55,346 bases of DNA from Methylobacterium aquaticum (GTDB lineage: Bacteria; Pseudomonadota; Alphaproteobacteria; Rhizobiales; Beijerinckiaceae), in NCBI RefSeq assembly GCF_001043915.1, contig NZ_LABX01000175.1:1-55346 (forward strand). The letters run 5' to 3'. Of the stretch, positions 17,056-25,193 are shown in pieces. Within the stretch, counting starts at the first letter, position 1. Each line of letters begins with the position of its first letter. The notes below the pieces were generated by a model that was not told where the DNA came from, searched no databases, and saw only the letters and a program-made list of their open reading frames with translations. A program made the position numbers and the translations under genes.

Positions 17056-17397
17056 TCAGCGCTCGGCCCAGCTCATGTCGAGGGCGGAGCGCATCGGCCG
17101 CCGCTCGGCCTGTCCGCCGGGCAGGACGCGGTATTTCAGGCGACGCTTCGGATCGACGATGATCGCCCCGGGCGCGAGGGGGCCGTCATACGGCACCGTG
17201 TCGCCCGACATGCGGGCGAGCGCCCGGGCGGGACCGGGGGAGGCCGGGACGGCGCCGGTCACCAGGAATTCGATGAAGCCGCCGCCCAGATCGGGCCGGC
17301 CCGTCGGCGCAGCGGGGCTCGCCGCGGCCGCAATCGTCGTGGCGCCCACGATCGCCGCAGCCGCAGCGATCCGCCCTGTTCCTCCGCCCACCGTCAT
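17056..17397 (-). CDS. Small secreted protein resembling the leader of L,D-transpeptidases
   Basis: The 113-residue protein has an N-terminal export signal (AAAAAIVGATTIAAAASPAA) and a short mature region. The segment VPYDGPLAPGAIIVDPKRRL continuing into KYRVLPGGQA matches the strand pair that opens the YkuD domain of alphaproteobacterial L,D-transpeptidases (usually PGTIVVDT..RxLYYVLGxGxA). The Cys/His catalytic part of such enzymes is absent. It may be a truncated relative or an independent small family. It converges on the PEP carboxylase-like gene. Function unknown. Confidence 0.6.
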   Translation of the reverse strand: MTVGGGTGRIAAAAAIVGATTIAAAASPAAPTGRPDLGGGFIEFLVTGAVPASPGPARALARMSGDTVPYDGPLAPGAIIVDPKRRLKYRVLPGGQAERRPMRSALDMSWAER

Positions 17398-17569
17398 GAC
17401 GTCCCGTCCTCACCCGGCGGAACCCATGGTTCCGCGGCGTGAAGCCTAGCAGACGTGACCGCGACCGCGGGCCGGGACCTGACGTCAACCTTACCGGTTC
17501 CCGAACGTGAAAGACCGCCGGGACCGATGGTGGTGCCGGCGGTCCTCCGATGTGCCCGTGCCGTCCGGC

Positions 17570-17905
17570 TCAGCCGCGGGTGCGGGGCGGGCAGGCGGTG
17601 GGGCTGAGGGAGTAGTGCTCCGGCTCGACCACGCGCTGCGTCTCGACGTAGACGCCCGGATGGTAGGAGTTGCGAACCAGGCCGCCGCTCGCCTGGTAGT
17701 TGAGATCATAGGCCATCGAACGGGCCGGCGGACGCACGAGCCGGCCGCGGGTGTTCACCACCACACGCTCGGGCCGGTAGGTCGGCTGCCAGCAGACGTC
17801 GCGGTCGGGCGTCACCGAGATCTCGTACTCGAGCGCCTGAGCGCCAGTCACGCCGCCGACACAGATGACCATGGCCGCCAGAGCGGCAAAACGAAAGCGT
17901 GTCAC
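17570..17905 (-). CDS. Small secreted hypothetical protein
   Basis: This 111-residue predicted protein has a signal peptide (AALAAMVICVGGVTGAQA) and a mature part with two cysteines, RDVCWQPTYRPERVVVNTRG early and a Cys in the C-terminal SPTACPPR. The GTG at 17905 is chosen because AGGGAGA lies at the right distance upstream and the signal peptide begins right there; longer forms read into AT-rich non-coding DNA. No known family. Confidence 0.6.
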   Translation of the reverse strand: MTRFRFAALAAMVICVGGVTGAQALEYEISVTPDRDVCWQPTYRPERVVVNTRGRLVRPPARSMAYDLNYQASGGLVRNSYHPGVYVETQRVVEPEHYSLSPTACPPRTRG

Positions 17906-18224
17906 GTTCGGTCTCCCTGCATGGCCCTGCAATTTCTGGGACCATTGCCGATGCATGAAGCCAAGTTTCAGCGCGATCAATAAGTATTTTCTGCTGAAGT
18001 TGCGGAAACCTGCCACTCGATCCACAAATCCATTGGAAATATACTTCTGGTATGAGTATGACGACCGTAGCATGCCTGAGAAGAGGCTGAAAGTCAAATG
18101 TCCTGATTGTCATCCCTCAAATGAGGTATGCGGCCTCATGACTTGCCCACCCAAATACACGAGAATGTTTCGGGGAGTGGAGCCTGGATGATCCGGCCCG
18201 GCCAATGATACAACTTTTCATGAG
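17906..18224. other. AT-rich intergenic region between divergent genes
   Basis: This stretch is conspicuously AT-rich against its neighbours. It presumably holds promoters for the secreted-protein gene to the left and the LuxR-type gene to the right. It also contains a small open frame at 18072-18191 for a 39-residue Cys-rich peptide, described among the findings. I saw no clear operator or terminator. Confidence 0.4.
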
Positions 18225-19319
18225 ATGATTTCACCCATGGGTTTCATTGACGACACGCTCCGGCGCCTCGACGACAGCCTCGGCGAGGCGATCCTCGACC
18301 CGTCGCGCTGGGGCGCCGCGCTGGATCACGTCTCGGCCCTGGTCGACGGCGACGGCGTGATGCTGCTCCGGAGCCACAACCGGACGCCGGGCATCCCCTG
18401 CACCGCCAGCGTCGCCGAGCTGGTCGACGACTATTTCCGGCACGGCTGGCACGTGAACGACCTGCGCACCCGCGCGGTGCCACGGGTGATGCGGGGCGAG
18501 GTGGTCACCGACCACGGCATCCTGACCGCCGAGGAGATGGCCCGCGCCCCGTTCTACAACGACCTGCTGCTGCGCCACGGCTACCACTGGTTCGCCGTCG
18601 CCGGCTTCCATGCCGGCTCCGAGCACTGGGCCGTGTCGGTGCAGCGCAAGGCGCGCCGTGGCCCGTTCGAGGCGGTGCAGCCCCTTGCCGGCCTCGCCCA
18701 GCGCCTCGGCCGCGCCGCCACCCTGTCGGAAGCCCTCGGCCGTGCCGCCCTCGACGGCCATCTGCGCGGGCTCGAGCAGGTCGGCGAGGCAGCCCTCGCC
18801 CTCGACGGAGCCGGCCGGGTCGTCGGCGCCAATGCACGGGCGGACGCCCTGTTCGACGCCGCCTTCCGCGTGGTCGACGGCACCGTGCGGATCGCCGACA
18901 CGCGGGCAAGGGAGGCACTGGCGGGCGTGGTCGGCGCGCTCCCGCATCGCAGCCCGCCGCCGGCCGGCCCGATCCTGGTTCCCCGGGGCGACCGCCGCCC
19001 TCTGATCCTGCGCGTCCTGCCGGTGATCGAGGCCGCCCGCTCCCCCTTCCTGGGCGCCCAGATGCTCCTCACCGTCACGGATCTCACGGCCGAGCAGCGG
19101 CCCGATCCGGCCGTGCTGGCGCAGGTCTTCGGCCTCACCGCCGCGGAGGCACGGCTCGCCGCGATCCTGGCCGGCGGCGCGTCCCTCGACGAGGCCGCCG
19201 GGACGCTCGGCATCGCGGTCGGCACCGTGCGCAGCCAGATCAAGGCGGTGTTCGCCAAGACCGGGACCGGGCGCCAGGGAGCCCTGGTGGCGCTTCTCGG
19301 CGCGGCAGGCCTGCGATGA
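18225..19319 (+). CDS. LuxR-type helix-turn-helix transcriptional regulator
   Basis: This 364-residue protein has a C-terminal LuxR/GerE-type DNA-binding domain (FGLTAAEARLAAILAGG, then TLGIAVGTVRSQIKAVFAKT). About 290 residues before it probably form GAF- and PAS-like sensor regions (ALDGAGRVVGANARADALFD is PAS-like). This single-polypeptide design without a receiver domain is common in Methylobacterium and Bradyrhizobium, and the ligand is usually unknown. Starts at 18225 and 18237 are both possible. It converges on the next gene with a ten-base gap, so the two transcripts meet tail to tail. Confidence 0.85.
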   Translation: MISPMGFIDDTLRRLDDSLGEAILDPSRWGAALDHVSALVDGDGVMLLRSHNRTPGIPCTASVAELVDDYFRHGWHVNDLRTRAVPRVMRGEVVTDHGILTAEEMARAPFYNDLLLRHGYHWFAVAGFHAGSEHWAVSVQRKARRGPFEAVQPLAGLAQRLGRAATLSEALGRAALDGHLRGLEQVGEAALALDGAGRVVGANARADALFDAAFRVVDGTVRIADTRAREALAGVVGALPHRSPPPAGPILVPRGDRRPLILRVLPVIEAARSPFLGAQMLLTVTDLTAEQRPDPAVLAQVFGLTAAEARLAAILAGGASLDEAAGTLGIAVGTVRSQIKAVFAKTGTGRQGALVALLGAAGLR

Positions 19320-19329
19320 CGCGCGGACG

Positions 19330-20472
19330 TTACGGTTGCTTGGCCCAGATCCCGAGCTTGCCCGTGCGCGCGTGTCGCTCGGCCTCGACGAGGTCCGGCG
19401 TCGCATCGGCGCCGGCACGGCCGCCGCCGTTATAGAGCACCACCTCGGAGAGGTCGTGCCCGTCGACGGTGCAGATCCAGGCGGTCTTCGCGGGGCTCGG
19501 CTGGCAATTCACCGGGCGGCCGGCGAGATAGCCGGAGAGGTCGCTCGCCTGCGCGCCCTTCGCCCATTCGACGCCGTAGAGGCGGAGCGTCCGGCCGCCG
19601 AGCCGCAGGGTCGCGGTGTCGAGTACCTCGGCGACGCCGGCAAGCGGGCCGGCCGTCTCCGGCACCACGGCCCCGGTCTGGACCGGCTCGCGCTTCGTCT
19701 CGGCGGCCTTCGACGGCACCGCCGCCGGAGCGGGCTTCGTCTCGGCCGGTTTCGCCTCCGCGGGCCGCGCCTCGGGCCGCACGTCGGCGGCTTGGCTGGT
19801 CCTTGGGCCGGTCCCTTGAGCGGGCGCCGGCGCGACGATCGCCGCCTCCCGCGCCGGCTCCCCACCGTCGCGGAGCAGCGCGGAGCCGATGCCGAGCACG
19901 ACGAGCCCACCCAGGACGGCATAGGCCCCGCGATGGGAAGACCACCGACCCAGCCGTCGTTGCGGCCGGGCGAGGCCGGGTTTCAGGCCCTCACCGGTCG
20001 GTCCGGCCGGAACCGGGACCGCCGCGGCGACGGGACCTTGCGGCGCAGGCGCCGGACGGCGCAGGCGGGCGGCGAGGCCGTCGAGAGCCTCCCGCAGGCG
20101 CGAGGGTCGGGCGGGCGGTCTGGGCGCCGCCGGGGCGGGCTTCACCACGATCCAGTCCCGCGGGGCCCCGCCCGAGGCCGCCGGCGGCGGGGCGGCGGGC
20201 TGCTGGAACATCGTCGGGTGCTGCCGGCGCAGCTCGTCGACGAGATCGCTCAGGCTCAGGGGCAGCGTCTCGCCACCGACGATGCGGGTGCGCGGCTGCC
20301 CGTCCCGGTCGACGATCTGGTAGCCCGGGGGCGCGTCGAGGCGGCGGGTCGCGGATTCCGCCAGGAGTTCGAGGGTGCGACGGGCCACGGCGACGGGGTG
20401 CTGCCGGTCGATCTCGGCCCGGATCAGCGCCTGCAACTGCTCACGCGAGGTCATGTCCGCATCGTGTCCCAT
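19330..20472 (-). CDS. Membrane-anchored protein with degenerate staphylococcal-nuclease-like domain
   Basis: The 380-residue protein has three parts. A polar cytoplasmic N terminus of about 180 residues carries Pro-rich stretches. A transmembrane helix (YAVLGGLVVLGIGSALL) lies at about 184-200, followed by an Ala/Pro/Lys linker. The C-terminal domain of about 105 residues follows the SNase order (VLDTATLRLGGRTLRLYGVE, then EAERHARTGKLGIW). The Arg of RLYG is kept, but the acidic DAPE segment reads VEWAKG, so nuclease activity is doubtful. An ATG at 20454 is an alternative start. Two cysteines in the domain (NCQP and WICT) suggest a periplasmic disulfide. Role unknown. Confidence 0.65.
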   Translation of the reverse strand: MGHDADMTSREQLQALIRAEIDRQHPVAVARRTLELLAESATRRLDAPPGYQIVDRDGQPRTRIVGGETLPLSLSDLVDELRRQHPTMFQQPAAPPPAASGGAPRDWIVVKPAPAAPRPPARPSRLREALDGLAARLRRPAPAPQGPVAAAVPVPAGPTGEGLKPGLARPQRRLGRWSSHRGAYAVLGGLVVLGIGSALLRDGGEPAREAAIVAPAPAQGTGPRTSQAADVRPEARPAEAKPAETKPAPAAVPSKAAETKREPVQTGAVVPETAGPLAGVAEVLDTATLRLGGRTLRLYGVEWAKGAQASDLSGYLAGRPVNCQPSPAKTAWICTVDGHDLSEVVLYNGGGRAGADATPDLVEAERHARTGKLGIWAKQP

Positions 20473-20580
20473 CGCCCCCGGCCGCGGGGCCTGCTCGCGG
20501 GCCGCCAGCCGCTCCGGCGGGCGCCACGATCTCTCATCTAGGTCCTGATCGGCGCCCTGTCACAGGGCGTCCGCGTCCGG

Positions 20581-21402
20581 TCAGCGGCTCGCCACCGCCT
20601 CGCGGTGCACGACCCGGCTGGTCTCGGCGATGATGACCGGACGTGCGCCGGCCAGGCTCACCGCCAGTTCGACATCGACGGTGCCCTGCGAGCGCGCGCC
20701 GCGTTCGGGGCTGAAGGCGACGAAATCGACCGTGGCCCGGACCTGGCACACGGCGAGCCCGGCATTGCAGGCGGTGCGCAGGGAATCCGGCCGCGGCCGG
20801 TAGCGCCGCTCCGGCCAGCGCCGCACGAAGCGGCGCTTCTCGGCCATCACGCTGGCGACGCTCATCGACCGGCCGTGGAAGACCACCTGGCTGCCGTAGA
20901 AGCCCGGTGCCACCGCCAGCGTCGTGCCGTTGGGGCCCGAGATCGACGCGAGGTAGTCGCGGGCCAGGCGCTGCGAGGCGACCGCCCAGTCGCGCATCTG
21001 CGAATCCGAGACCGTGACGGGGGCGGGCGCCGGGATCTGGACCGGCAGCGGGCGCTCGGCCCGGGCGAGCCGGGCGGCACGGCGGGCGGCCGTCGCCGCA
21101 TGGAGCCCGCTGCGGGCCGGGCGGCGCACCTCCTCGGCGACCCGGCGCGGGATGTGGGCCTTCGGCCCCTCGGCCCGGGGGGCCGGCGCGACGATGGGCG
21201 CTGCTGGAGCGGGCGCCGGCGCCGGGTCCTTGGCAGCCGGGATCTCGGCCGCGGGGCTCCGGCCGGCCCGCGCCGGCGGATCGACCCAGCCCTGCGCCAA
21301 GGCGCCGGAGGACAGGAGGGCGGCGAGACCGAGGCCGAGCAGGGCGGACGACGGCGTGGGGCGGCTTGGCCCGAGGGAACGGAGCCGGAGGGAAGGGAGC
21401 AT
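20581..21402 (-). CDS. Secreted hypothetical protein (NTF2-like C terminus)
   Basis: The predicted 273-residue protein has a signal peptide (ALLGLGLAALLSSGALAQG), an Ala/Pro/Arg-rich linker to about residue 130 and a folded C-terminal domain. That domain has a helix (MRDWAVASQRLARDYLASIS) followed by strands (VVFHGRSMSVASVMAEKRRF, then CQVRATVDFVAFSPERGARS), which looks like an NTF2/SnoaL-type cone. Such domains occur in scaffold or enzyme-like periplasmic proteins. It follows the SNase-like gene on the same strand, 108 bases upstream of it, and may share its transcript. Function unknown. Confidence 0.6.
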   Translation of the reverse strand: MLPSLRLRSLGPSRPTPSSALLGLGLAALLSSGALAQGWVDPPARAGRSPAAEIPAAKDPAPAPAPAAPIVAPAPRAEGPKAHIPRRVAEEVRRPARSGLHAATAARRAARLARAERPLPVQIPAPAPVTVSDSQMRDWAVASQRLARDYLASISGPNGTTLAVAPGFYGSQVVFHGRSMSVASVMAEKRRFVRRWPERRYRPRPDSLRTACNAGLAVCQVRATVDFVAFSPERGARSQGTVDVELAVSLAGARPVIIAETSRVVHREAVASR

Positions 21403-21823
21403 GGGGGCGGCACCCGGGGAGAGGAGCGCGATCAGGCGAGGCGATCACGCAGGTGAATGCAGGTAAGGGAACGTTCGTGGCCGCGGTTACGGTTCCATTG
21501 CGGGCCCGTTGCCCTCCCCGCTACCCACGTTCCCCACATCCTCGCCCCACATCCTCACTCCCGCTCCCGACCCCGGACCTCAGGCCGCCAGCCTCGCAGC
21601 GAGGAAGCCCGGGATTGGCCTAAACCCCCCGGGACCTTGCCAAGCGCGGCCGCCACCCCACCTCATAGGCTCCCCGGGTCCGGGCCCCTCTGGCGGTTCG
21701 AGGCGTCGACCGCGATGTCGGACCCCTTCTCTGCCTTTGTGCTGACGCGGCACGATCGCACTGGAGGGCCCGCATTCTTGCGCGTCGTTCCCCTTTCTCC
21801 CCCTGCCATCGCGGGAGGCGCCG
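21403..21823. other. Intergenic region between divergent genes
   Basis: About 420 bases separate a secreted-protein gene on the minus strand from the lipid kinase gene on the plus strand. The segment 21505-21575 is a pyrimidine-rich C/T/A tract with repeated CCCACATCCTC and CCCGCTCCCGACC units on the plus strand. No gene with convincing composition was found, although frames stay open because of the high GC content. The ribosome site for the lipid kinase is GCGGGAGGC just before 21824. Confidence 0.4.
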
Positions 21824-22798
21824 ATGTCCGGCGCTGACACGCCCCGGCGGGCCCTGCTCGTCGTCAACAAGAAGGCCCGCAACGGCGGGCTCGACCTCGA
21901 CGCCGTGAAGGGCGTCCTGCGCCGTGGCGGGATCGCGACGGTCGAGCCGCCCCCGGGCGAGACCGACTGCAAGGCGCTGATCCACGCCCATGTGGGCACC
22001 TGCGACATGGTGATCCTGGGCGGCGGCGACGGCACCCTGAACGCCGCCGCCCAGGCGCTCGCGGAAGCGCACCTGCCGCTCGGCATCCTGCCGCTCGGCA
22101 CCGCCAACGATCTCGCCCGCAGCCTCGGCCTGCCCGCCGATCCCCTGGCGGCGGCGGAGGTGATCGCCACGGCGCCGGCCCGGCCGATCGATCTCGGCTG
22201 CGTCAACGGCCATTACTTCTTCAACGTCGCCAGCATCGGCTTCTCGGCCGATCTCGCCGGCGAGCTGACGGCCGACCTCAAGCGCCGCCTCGGCACGATC
22301 GGCTATGCGGTCGCGGCGTTCCGGTTGCTTCGCCGGGCGCGGCCGTTCACGGTCTCGATCGAGCATGACGGCACGGTGGAGACCGTCCGGACCATCCAGG
22401 TCTCGGTCGGCAACGGCCGCCATTACGGCGGCGGCATGACGGTGGAGGAGAACGCCACCGTCGATGACGGGCTGCTCAACTTCTACAGCCTGGAGGTCGC
22501 CCATTGGTGGCGGCTGCTGGCCCTGCTGCCGGCCCTGCGGCGGGGCACGCAAGGGAAAGCCGCCGACGTGCGCGCCTTCCAGACCACCGAGGTGGTGCTG
22601 CGCACCAAGAAGCCGCGCCCGGTCAACACCGACGGCGAATTGACGACCTACACCCCCGCCCATGTGCGGGTGCTGCCGCGGGCCGTCCAAGTCCATGCTC
22701 CGGACTTCCCTGCCCCGAACTTCCCTGCGCCGGATGTCCCTGCGCCGGATTTCCCCGCCCCGAGCCAGGCGCGGGGCCGCCCCTCGATCTTCCCCTAA
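21824..22798 (+). CDS. Diacylglycerol kinase-like lipid kinase (YegS/DagK family)
   Basis: The 324-residue protein belongs to the DAGK catalytic family, which phosphorylates diacylglycerol, sphingoid bases or similar lipids at the inner membrane. The ATP-binding signature GGGDGTLN is at residues 66-73, followed by the family's LPLGTANDLARSLGLP and by VSVGNGRHYGGGMTV in the second domain. An odd feature is the C terminus, where a run of APDFP/APNFP/APDVP pentapeptides is added after the fold ends near residue 280. The terC gene follows after 16 bases, so the two are probably one operon. Confidence 0.88.
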   Translation: MSGADTPRRALLVVNKKARNGGLDLDAVKGVLRRGGIATVEPPPGETDCKALIHAHVGTCDMVILGGGDGTLNAAAQALAEAHLPLGILPLGTANDLARSLGLPADPLAAAEVIATAPARPIDLGCVNGHYFFNVASIGFSADLAGELTADLKRRLGTIGYAVAAFRLLRRARPFTVSIEHDGTVETVRTIQVSVGNGRHYGGGMTVEENATVDDGLLNFYSLEVAHWWRLLALLPALRRGTQGKAADVRAFQTTEVVLRTKKPRPVNTDGELTTYTPAHVRVLPRAVQVHAPDFPAPNFPAPDVPAPDFPAPSQARGRPSIFP

Positions 22799-22814
22799 AG
22801 AGGACCGTTTCGTC

Positions 22815-23555
22815 GTGGACTCCCTCGTTCAACTCGCCGCCGACCCGACGGCCTGGGCCGCCCTCGCGACCCTGGTCGTCATGGAGGTCGTGCTCGGCAT
22901 CGACAACCTGATCTTCATCTCGATCATCACCAACAAGCTGCCGGCCGAGCAGCAGTCGCGGGCCCGGCGCATCGGCATCGGGCTCGCGCTGATCCTGCGC
23001 ATCGGCCTGCTCGGGACCGTGGCCTACATCGTCCACCTGACCCAGCCGGTCTTCGAGATCTTCGGCAAGGGGCTGTCCTGGCGCGACATGATCCTGATCG
23101 CCGGCGGCCTGTTCCTGCTCTGGAAGGCCACCAAGGAGATCCACCACAGCCTCGACCCCGACCCGGAGGAGAAGGCCGGCGGATCCGGCTCGCTGGGCTT
23201 CACCGCGGCGATCGGCCAGATCCTCATCCTCGATCTGGTCTTCTCGATCGACAGCATCATCACGGCGGTCGGCATGACCGAGCACGTGCCGATCATGGTG
23301 ATCGCGGTCCTGGCCGCGGTGACCGTGATGCTGCTCGCCGCCGATCCGCTGTCGCGCTTCATCGCCGCCAACCCGACGGTGGTGATGCTGGCGCTGGGCT
23401 TCCTCATCATGATCGGCATGACGCTGATCGCGGAGGGCTTCGGCGCCCATGTGCCGAAGGGCTACGTCTACACGGCCATGGCCTTCTCGGCCGGCGTCGA
23501 GGTGCTCAACATCCTCGGCCGGCGCTCGCGGAAGGGAAAGCGCAAGGCGGCGTGA
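22815..23555 (+). CDS. TerC family integral membrane protein
   Basis: TerC-family proteins are polytopic inner-membrane proteins linked to tellurite resistance and, more generally, to manganese export. The 246-residue product shows the two signature acidic motifs, EVVLGIDNLIFISII in the first helices and LDLVFSIDSIITAVGM in the second half, with about seven hydrophobic segments. The GTG at 22815 has AGAGGA about ten bases upstream, overlapping the end of the lipid kinase gene. It ends in a run of basic residues. A strong intrinsic terminator follows. Confidence 0.92.
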   Translation: MDSLVQLAADPTAWAALATLVVMEVVLGIDNLIFISIITNKLPAEQQSRARRIGIGLALILRIGLLGTVAYIVHLTQPVFEIFGKGLSWRDMILIAGGLFLLWKATKEIHHSLDPDPEEKAGGSGSLGFTAAIGQILILDLVFSIDSIITAVGMTEHVPIMVIAVLAAVTVMLLAADPLSRFIAANPTVVMLALGFLIMIGMTLIAEGFGAHVPKGYVYTAMAFSAGVEVLNILGRRSRKGKRKAA

Positions 23556-23582
23556 CGCCGGTCAGCCTGGTGCTGTGACGGC

Positions 23583-23616
23583 AGCGCCCGATCGCGATGC
23601 GGTCGGGCGCTGTTTT
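23583..23616 (+). terminator. Intrinsic terminator of the lipid kinase-terC operon
   Basis: A perfect nine-pair stem, AGCGCCCGA (23583-23591) with TCGGGCGCT (23603-23611), encloses an 11-base loop and is followed by a T-rich GTTTTCGTTT. It starts 28 bases after the terC stop codon, the right place and orientation for termination of the plus-strand operon. Confidence 0.8.
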
Positions 23617-23636
23617 CGTTTGAACCCGAGACGGTA

Positions 23637-23761
23637 ATACCATCGGCCCAAGATGCTGACGCATCGGGCCGATGAACCATCTCAAATTTTCGATGCCAAG
23701 CCAGAGGCTTGACGAAAATTCGCGAACGGAACCAAAGGTCGTTTCCAACGACCGTTGGTAT
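23637..23761. repeat. Structured palindromic repeat family B, copy 2
   Basis: This 125-base copy starts ATACCATCGG and ends CCGTTGGTAT. It keeps the central hairpin and the GGTCGTT/AACGACC hairpin of copy 1 almost exactly. The first hairpin has changed on both arms, to ATCGGCCC with GGGCCGAT around the same GATGCTGACGCAT loop, so pairing is preserved. It lies directly after the terC terminator. Confidence 0.8.
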
Positions 23762-23785
23762 AACCGCCGACACCGGGCTTGATGC

Positions 23786-24052
23786 TCATTCGCGGACTTC
23801 GCGGACATGACGCAGGGGAGAGGCATCGACCGTCACCAGTGCCGCGAACGGCTGCTGAAACTCGACCATGAAGGCTTCGTGGTCGCCAAGGATCTCGACC
23901 ACGGTTCCCCGGCTTCCTTCCGGCACCGTCTCGCCACGCCGCGTCTCGGCAGCGCGCAGACGCTCGACCCGCTCATCCTGCTCGGGCGGGCGCGAGAGGA
24001 ACCGGCTGCCTGCGCGATGGCAAATGAGGGACGAACACCGCGAACCAACCAT
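23786..24052 (-). CDS. Small DUF4926-like protein
   Basis: The 88-residue predicted protein ends in a compact segment, ETVPEGSRGTVVEILGDHEA followed by FMVEF, which matches the small barrel-like DUF4926 pattern (xVPxGxxGTVVxVxxxxxAxxVEF). The first 30 residues are basic and less typical, so the true start may be internal. Proteins of this type often sit beside genes of toxin-antitoxin or phage origin. Here it stands alone just downstream of the histidine kinase gene, on the same strand. Confidence 0.5.
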   Translation of the reverse strand: MVGSRCSSLICHRAGSRFLSRPPEQDERVERLRAAETRRGETVPEGSRGTVVEILGDHEAFMVEFQQPFAALVTVDASPLRHVREVRE

Positions 24053-24078
24053 TGACCACGCGCTTCATCGGACGATCC

Positions 24079-25188
24079 CTACCCCAGATCGATCCGGAAG
24101 CACGCCCCCGGCCCCTCCTCCGCCACCACGCCGATGCGCCAGCCATGCAGCTCGGCGATCCGCCGGCAGATGCTCAATCCCAGTCCGACGCCGTTCGGGG
24201 CCCGCCCGTTCGGCACCCGGGCGAAGGTCTCGAAGATCGCCTCGTGGAAGGCCGGCGGCACGCCGATGCCGGTGTCGCGCACGGTGATCCGGCCCGGCTC
24301 CCCGGGCCAGGCCCGGATCTCGATCGCCAAGGGCCGCTCCGGCGCGCGGTAGCGGATGCTGTTGGCGACGAGGTTCTGGAACAGGTTGGTCAGGAGCGCC
24401 GGCACGCCGTTCACGGTCGGCAGCGGCCCGACGACGAGGTCGGCGGAGGCGGCGCGCAGGTCGAGGTCGAGGTTGCGGGTCGCGTCCTGAACGACCCGGC
24501 CGAGATCGACCGGCTCGAAGGTGTGACTCTCGGCACTGAGCCGGGCGTAGTCGAGGAGGCCGGTGGTCATCCGGTTGAGCCGGGCGGCGCAGCCCTCGAT
24601 CGTGTCGAGGCTGTCGCGGACGACCGGGCCGGCCTCCGCCCCGAGGGTGGTGCGCAGGATGCCGGTGAAGGCCACGATCTGGCGCAGGGGCGCCCGAAGG
24701 TCGTGCGCGGCCACGGAGGCAAAGTCGCGCAGGTTGCGGTTCATCCGCTCCAGCTCGCGCGAGGCGGCGATGATCTTCTCCTCCAGCAGGCGCTGCTCGC
24801 GGCGCTGCTGGAGCACCCAGTGGTCGATCGGCCGGTCGACCTGATCGACGGTGGTGAGGACGGCATGCTCGCCTCGTCCCACCTCCCAGGAGATCGCGAT
24901 GTCGCAGCGCGGGGCGCCGCTCACCATGGCGAGACGGATTCCGGGCAGCACGATCGGCTCGGGGGCCGCCCGCTGCTGGGCGCGCAGGTCCTCCTCGAGG
25001 CCCGACAGGATCGGGCTGTCGAAGGCGGAGCGCCCGGGCTCGGGCAGCCAATCGCTCAACGAGCCGGTGCGGGCGAGGACGCGGCCATCGGGACCGAGGG
25101 CCGCGACGCCAACGAGGCCGGCCTCGAGGAGATGGGTCAGGGTGCGGGAGAGGTCCGCTCCGGCCGGGAGTGCGACAGCGGCGCGCAT
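24079..25188 (-). CDS. Sensor histidine kinase (HisKA type) of the GTPase operon
   Basis: The 369-residue cytoplasmic-looking kinase has no evident membrane helix. An N-terminal PAS-like sensor (VGVAALGPDGRVLARTG) spans about residues 1-120, followed by a coiled-coil linker. The HisKA domain has phospho-acceptor His162 in FASVAAHDLRAPLRQIVAF. The ATPase domain has its N box at QNLVANSIRY (271-280), G1 DTGIG (305-309) and G2 GVGLGLS (333-339). It resembles bacteriophytochrome-type kinases but lacks the GAF/PHY part. Its ATG lies five bases after the GTPase stop codon, making it the last gene of a five-gene operon. Its partner is probably the response regulator at the other end of the operon. 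Confidence 0.9.
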   Translation of the reverse strand: MRAAVALPAGADLSRTLTHLLEAGLVGVAALGPDGRVLARTGSLSDWLPEPGRSAFDSPILSGLEEDLRAQQRAAPEPIVLPGIRLAMVSGAPRCDIAISWEVGRGEHAVLTTVDQVDRPIDHWVLQQRREQRLLEEKIIAASRELERMNRNLRDFASVAAHDLRAPLRQIVAFTGILRTTLGAEAGPVVRDSLDTIEGCAARLNRMTTGLLDYARLSAESHTFEPVDLGRVVQDATRNLDLDLRAASADLVVGPLPTVNGVPALLTNLFQNLVANSIRYRAPERPLAIEIRAWPGEPGRITVRDTGIGVPPAFHEAIFETFARVPNGRAPNGVGLGLSICRRIAELHGWRIGVVAEEGPGACFRIDLG

Positions 25189-25193
25189 GGCGC

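Noticed and set aside
21457..21837. Plus-strand frame before the lipid kinase
   Set aside because: Its translation is a Pro/Arg/Ser-rich low-complexity sequence from a pyrimidine-rich stretch. The kinase has its own ribosome site at 21815-21823.
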